From: Pseudomonas paraeruginosa PA7
GTDB lineage: Bacteria; Pseudomonadota; Gammaproteobacteria; Pseudomonadales; Pseudomonadaceae
Assembly (NCBI RefSeq): GCF_000017205.1
Contig: NC_009656.1
Coordinates: forward strand, 5,758,501-5,822,500
Direction: 5' to 3'
DNA length: 64,000 nt
The notes below the pieces were generated by a model. It saw nothing but the letters and a program-made list of their open reading frames with translations, ran no database searches and had not been told where the DNA came from. Positions 61,817 through 64,000 of this stretch are shown in pieces (position 1 is the first letter of the stretch; each line of letters starts with the position of its first letter). The position numbers and the translations under genes were made by a program.

Positions 61817-63706
61817 GTGCGCCACCCCCTTGCCCTGATCGCGGTCCTCTTCCTGTTGCTGGCGGGCGCCACGTCCGGCGCCGCGTCCGGACCGCCCGGC
61901 GGCGCCTGGCTGAACGGCTCGCTGGCACTGCTCGAGGACCCCGACGGCAGCCTGCAGGTGGACGACCTCGAACAGCCGGAGCGGGCCGAGCGCTTCGTCG
62001 CCGCCCAGGGGCGAACCAGCGTGGGCCTCAGCCGCAGCGTGTGGTGGCTGCGCCTGGACCTGCCGCCGCGCGAGGCGGTGCCCGGAGGCTGGTGGCTGGA
62101 AGTCGCCAGCTCCAGCCTGCTGGACCTGCGCCTGTACCTGCCCGACGGCCAGGGCGGCTACCGCGAGCGGCGCAGCGGCGACGCCGTGCCCTTCGCCGAG
62201 GGCCGCGACCATGCCTATCGCCACCCCCTGTTTCGCCTGCCCGCCGACGATGGCCCGCTGCGCGTCTACCTGCGCAGCCACGACCCCGGTGGCAATGCCT
62301 TTCCGTTGCGGCTCTGGAGCCACGACGAGCTGCTGGAATACCGCAGCCAGGGCAACCTGCTGTTCGGCATGGCCTACGGGCTGATCCTCGCCCTGCTGTT
62401 GTACAACCTGTTCCTTTTCAGCAGCCTGCGCGACCGCGCCTGTTTCTGGTACGTGCTGACCGGGGCCAGCGCGCTACTGCTGACCCTGAGCATCAGCGGC
62501 CACGGCTTCGAATACTTCTGGCCCGAACATGCGCTGCCCTGGTGGCTGAACCGTCTGACGCTGCTGGCGTTCTGGGGCATCTGCGTGATCCGCTTCAGCC
62601 AGAACCTGCTGCAGAGCCGCCAGCACGCCCGCCGGGCCCATCATCTGCTGAACGCCTGCTGCCTGCTGTTCCTCGTCTGCCTGGCACTCAACGCCGGCGG
62701 CTGGCGCTGGCAGGCCGGCGGGATGCTGGCGGCGACCCTGCTGGCGAACCTGCCGATCGCCATCGGCCTGGCCCTGCAACGCTGGCGCCAGGGCTCTGCC
62801 ACCGCACGCCTGTACCTGCTCGGCTTCGGCCTGGTGCTGGGCAGCGTCAGCCTGGAGGTGATGCGCGCCACCGCACTCGTCCAGCCGACCTCGGCCAACG
62901 CCATGGTGTTCCCGCTGGCGCTGACCCTGGAGGCCTTGCTGTTCTCCCTCGCGCTCGCCTCGCGGATCCAGGACCTGAAGCAGGAAAGGGCCCAGGCCCT
63001 GGAGCAGGCCGACCAGGAGAAGAACGCCCGCCTGGCCCTGCTGCACAGCGCCCAGCGCGACCTGGCGCGCGCCGTGGAGGTGCGCACCAACGAGCTGAGC
63101 GAAGCCAACCGCCTGCTGCAGATGCGTGAAGCGCAACTGCAGTATGCCGCCCTGCACGACCCGCTGACCGGCCTCGGCAACCGCCGCCAACTGCTGGAGT
63201 TCGCCGAGCGCGCACTGGAAGACGCCCGTCGCCACGGCGACAGCATGGCGCTGCTGCTGATCGACCTGGACCACTTCAAGCCGATCAACGATACCCACGG
63301 CCACGACGCCGGTGATTTCGTCCTGCAGAGCGTGGCCCAGCGCCTGCGCCAGTGCGTGCGCGCCGATGACTGCGTGGCGCGCCTGGGCGGCGACGAATTC
63401 GCCGTGTTCATCGGCGGCTCGAACGCCGAACAGCACGCCCGCGAAATCGCCGAGCGGCTGTTGCGCGAGCTGGCGAAACCGGTGGAGTTCGCCAAGCAGT
63501 GGCTGGTGATCACACCGAGCATCGGCGTCGCCCTGTTTCCCGGCGACGCCCTGCAGTTCGGCAAACTCTACAAGGCCGCCGACCAGGCGCTGTACCGGGT
63601 CAAGGGCGCCGGCCGGGCCGGCTACGCGATGGCCGCCGACGCGCAGCGCGAGACGGCGCCGGCACTGCCCTGGCCGTCCGCCCTGGCGCCGGACCGGAGT
63701 TCCTGA
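61817..63706 (+). CDS. nicD: Membrane diguanylate cyclase NicD (7TMR-DISM plus GGDEF)
   Basis: A 629-residue protein: signal peptide, periplasmic 7TMR-DISM extracellular domain (about 30-175), seven membrane helices (about 180-385), a coiled coil (about 390-440) and a GGDEF domain. The active site is GGDEF at 524-528, and the inhibitory site RxxD is intact at 515-518 (RADD). In P. aeruginosa NicD makes cyclic di-GMP in nutrient-induced biofilm dispersion, acting on BdlA. A GTG at 61817 with GGGAGAG upstream starts it. Confidence 0.92.
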   Translation: MRHPLALIAVLFLLLAGATSGAASGPPGGAWLNGSLALLEDPDGSLQVDDLEQPERAERFVAAQGRTSVGLSRSVWWLRLDLPPREAVPGGWWLEVASSSLLDLRLYLPDGQGGYRERRSGDAVPFAEGRDHAYRHPLFRLPADDGPLRVYLRSHDPGGNAFPLRLWSHDELLEYRSQGNLLFGMAYGLILALLLYNLFLFSSLRDRACFWYVLTGASALLLTLSISGHGFEYFWPEHALPWWLNRLTLLAFWGICVIRFSQNLLQSRQHARRAHHLLNACCLLFLVCLALNAGGWRWQAGGMLAATLLANLPIAIGLALQRWRQGSATARLYLLGFGLVLGSVSLEVMRATALVQPTSANAMVFPLALTLEALLFSLALASRIQDLKQERAQALEQADQEKNARLALLHSAQRDLARAVEVRTNELSEANRLLQMREAQLQYAALHDPLTGLGNRRQLLEFAERALEDARRHGDSMALLLIDLDHFKPINDTHGHDAGDFVLQSVAQRLRQCVRADDCVARLGGDEFAVFIGGSNAEQHAREIAERLLRELAKPVEFAKQWLVITPSIGVALFPGDALQFGKLYKAADQALYRVKGAGRAGYAMAADAQRETAPALPWPSALAPDRSS

Positions 63707-64000
63707 TCAATGGGCGTAGCGCCGCGGCACCCGCGCGGTGACCTTGCTCAGCAGCTCATAGCCGATGCTGCCGCAGGCGCACGCCACCTCGTCCACCGCC
63801 AGTTGCGCGCCCCATAGCTCCACCGGATCGCCGACGCGGACGTCCGGCAGGCCGCCGAGATCGACCGTCAGCATGTCCATCGATACCCGGCCGGCCAACC
63901 GCGTGCGTCGTCCGCCGACCAGCACCGGGGTGCCGGCTGGTGCGTTGCGCGGGTAGCCGTCGGCGTAGCCGCAGCTGACCGTGCCGATCCGAGTCGGGCG
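63707..64000 (-). CDS. alr: Alanine racemase, C-terminal part (partial)
   Basis: The last 97 codons of a PLP-dependent alanine racemase, open to the right edge of the window. The conserved GYADGYPR segment, which carries the second catalytic tyrosine region, lies near the edge, and GRVSMDML is the C-terminal domain signature. The protein interconverts L- and D-alanine for peptidoglycan. The PLP lysine lies outside the window. It converges on nicD, whose stop codon directly abuts its own. Confidence 0.95.
   Translation of the reverse strand, partial: RPTRIGTVSCGYADGYPRNAPAGTPVLVGGRRTRLAGRVSMDMLTVDLGGLPDVRVGDPVELWGAQLAVDEVACACGSIGYELLSKVTARVPRRYAH

Overview
The window is a high-GC, gene-dense stretch of a Pseudomonas chromosome. 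Several products are recognisable at near-full identity to Pseudomonas aeruginosa proteins: azurin, DesT/DesB, MdlC, ChoE, NicD, UreEFG and the PEP-mutase-fold oxaloacetate decarboxylase. Gene order follows the region I remember as about PA4868-PA4930 of strain PAO1. Azurin differs at three positions from the classical sequence, and two genes I remember from PAO1 (an ornithine-cyclodeaminase-like gene and a chemotaxis transducer) are not here. The source may therefore be a divergent P. aeruginosa-group lineage; this rests on memory, not on a search. I saw no tRNA, rRNA, CRISPR array, insertion sequence or prophage.

Layout. 1-367 is the 3' end of urease alpha (ureC). 399-9779 holds small and stress-type genes: a DksA-like zinc finger protein, a membrane protein, an EF-hand-like protein, oxaloacetate decarboxylase, a YegD-like Hsp70, a triple PsiF-repeat protein, a MOSC protein, OsmE, a Rho-N-domain protein, the MerR regulator BrlR and an AsmA-like protein. 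10077-17082 has a ferritin-like protein, a tandem-repeat exported protein, an operon for a periplasmic molybdopterin oxidoreductase with cytochrome b561, the two-component pair IrlR/sensor and a YcaD-type MFS protein. 17083-20080 is the fatty acid desaturase system desCB with its repressor desT and two operators between them. 20310-22708 is ureEFG plus a HupE-like nickel permease, behind a predicted sigma-54/NtrC promoter. 22724-27413 is an ECF sigma factor/FecR/TonB receptor signalling set (optI).

27578-38898 is an aromatic catabolism block. An operon mdlC-MFS-vdh-opdK could turn an aryl-glyoxylate into an aromatic acid. Next to it are a LysR regulator, a second MFS transporter (VanK-like), vanAB (vanillate O-demethylase) and vanR, with two VanR-type operators between vanK and vanA. 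38961-45257 holds a short-chain dehydrogenase and a branched-chain amino acid ABC operon (livK-HMGF) with a near-perfect sigma-54 promoter and an NtrC-like site upstream. 45876-51241 has a LysR regulator and a NAD salvage cluster: nadD2-nrtR plus an Imm33-like gene on one strand, and pncA-pncB-nadE on the other.

51376-64000 carries choE, azu with an ANR box, a LOG-family nucleosidase, a degenerate LytM/NlpD-like lipoprotein, a small MscS channel, an ATP-grasp/alpha-E fusion paired with a transglutaminase-like protein, the radical-SAM protein YgiQ, the diguanylate cyclase NicD and the 3' end of alr.

The most rewarding points for a second look are the two nitrogen-type sigma-54 promoters, a direct repeat with DnaA-box-like ends at 39890-40098, the ATP-grasp/alpha-E/transglutaminase pair, the Imm33-like gene in the NAD operon, and a possible unbroken route from vanilloylformate to protocatechuate.
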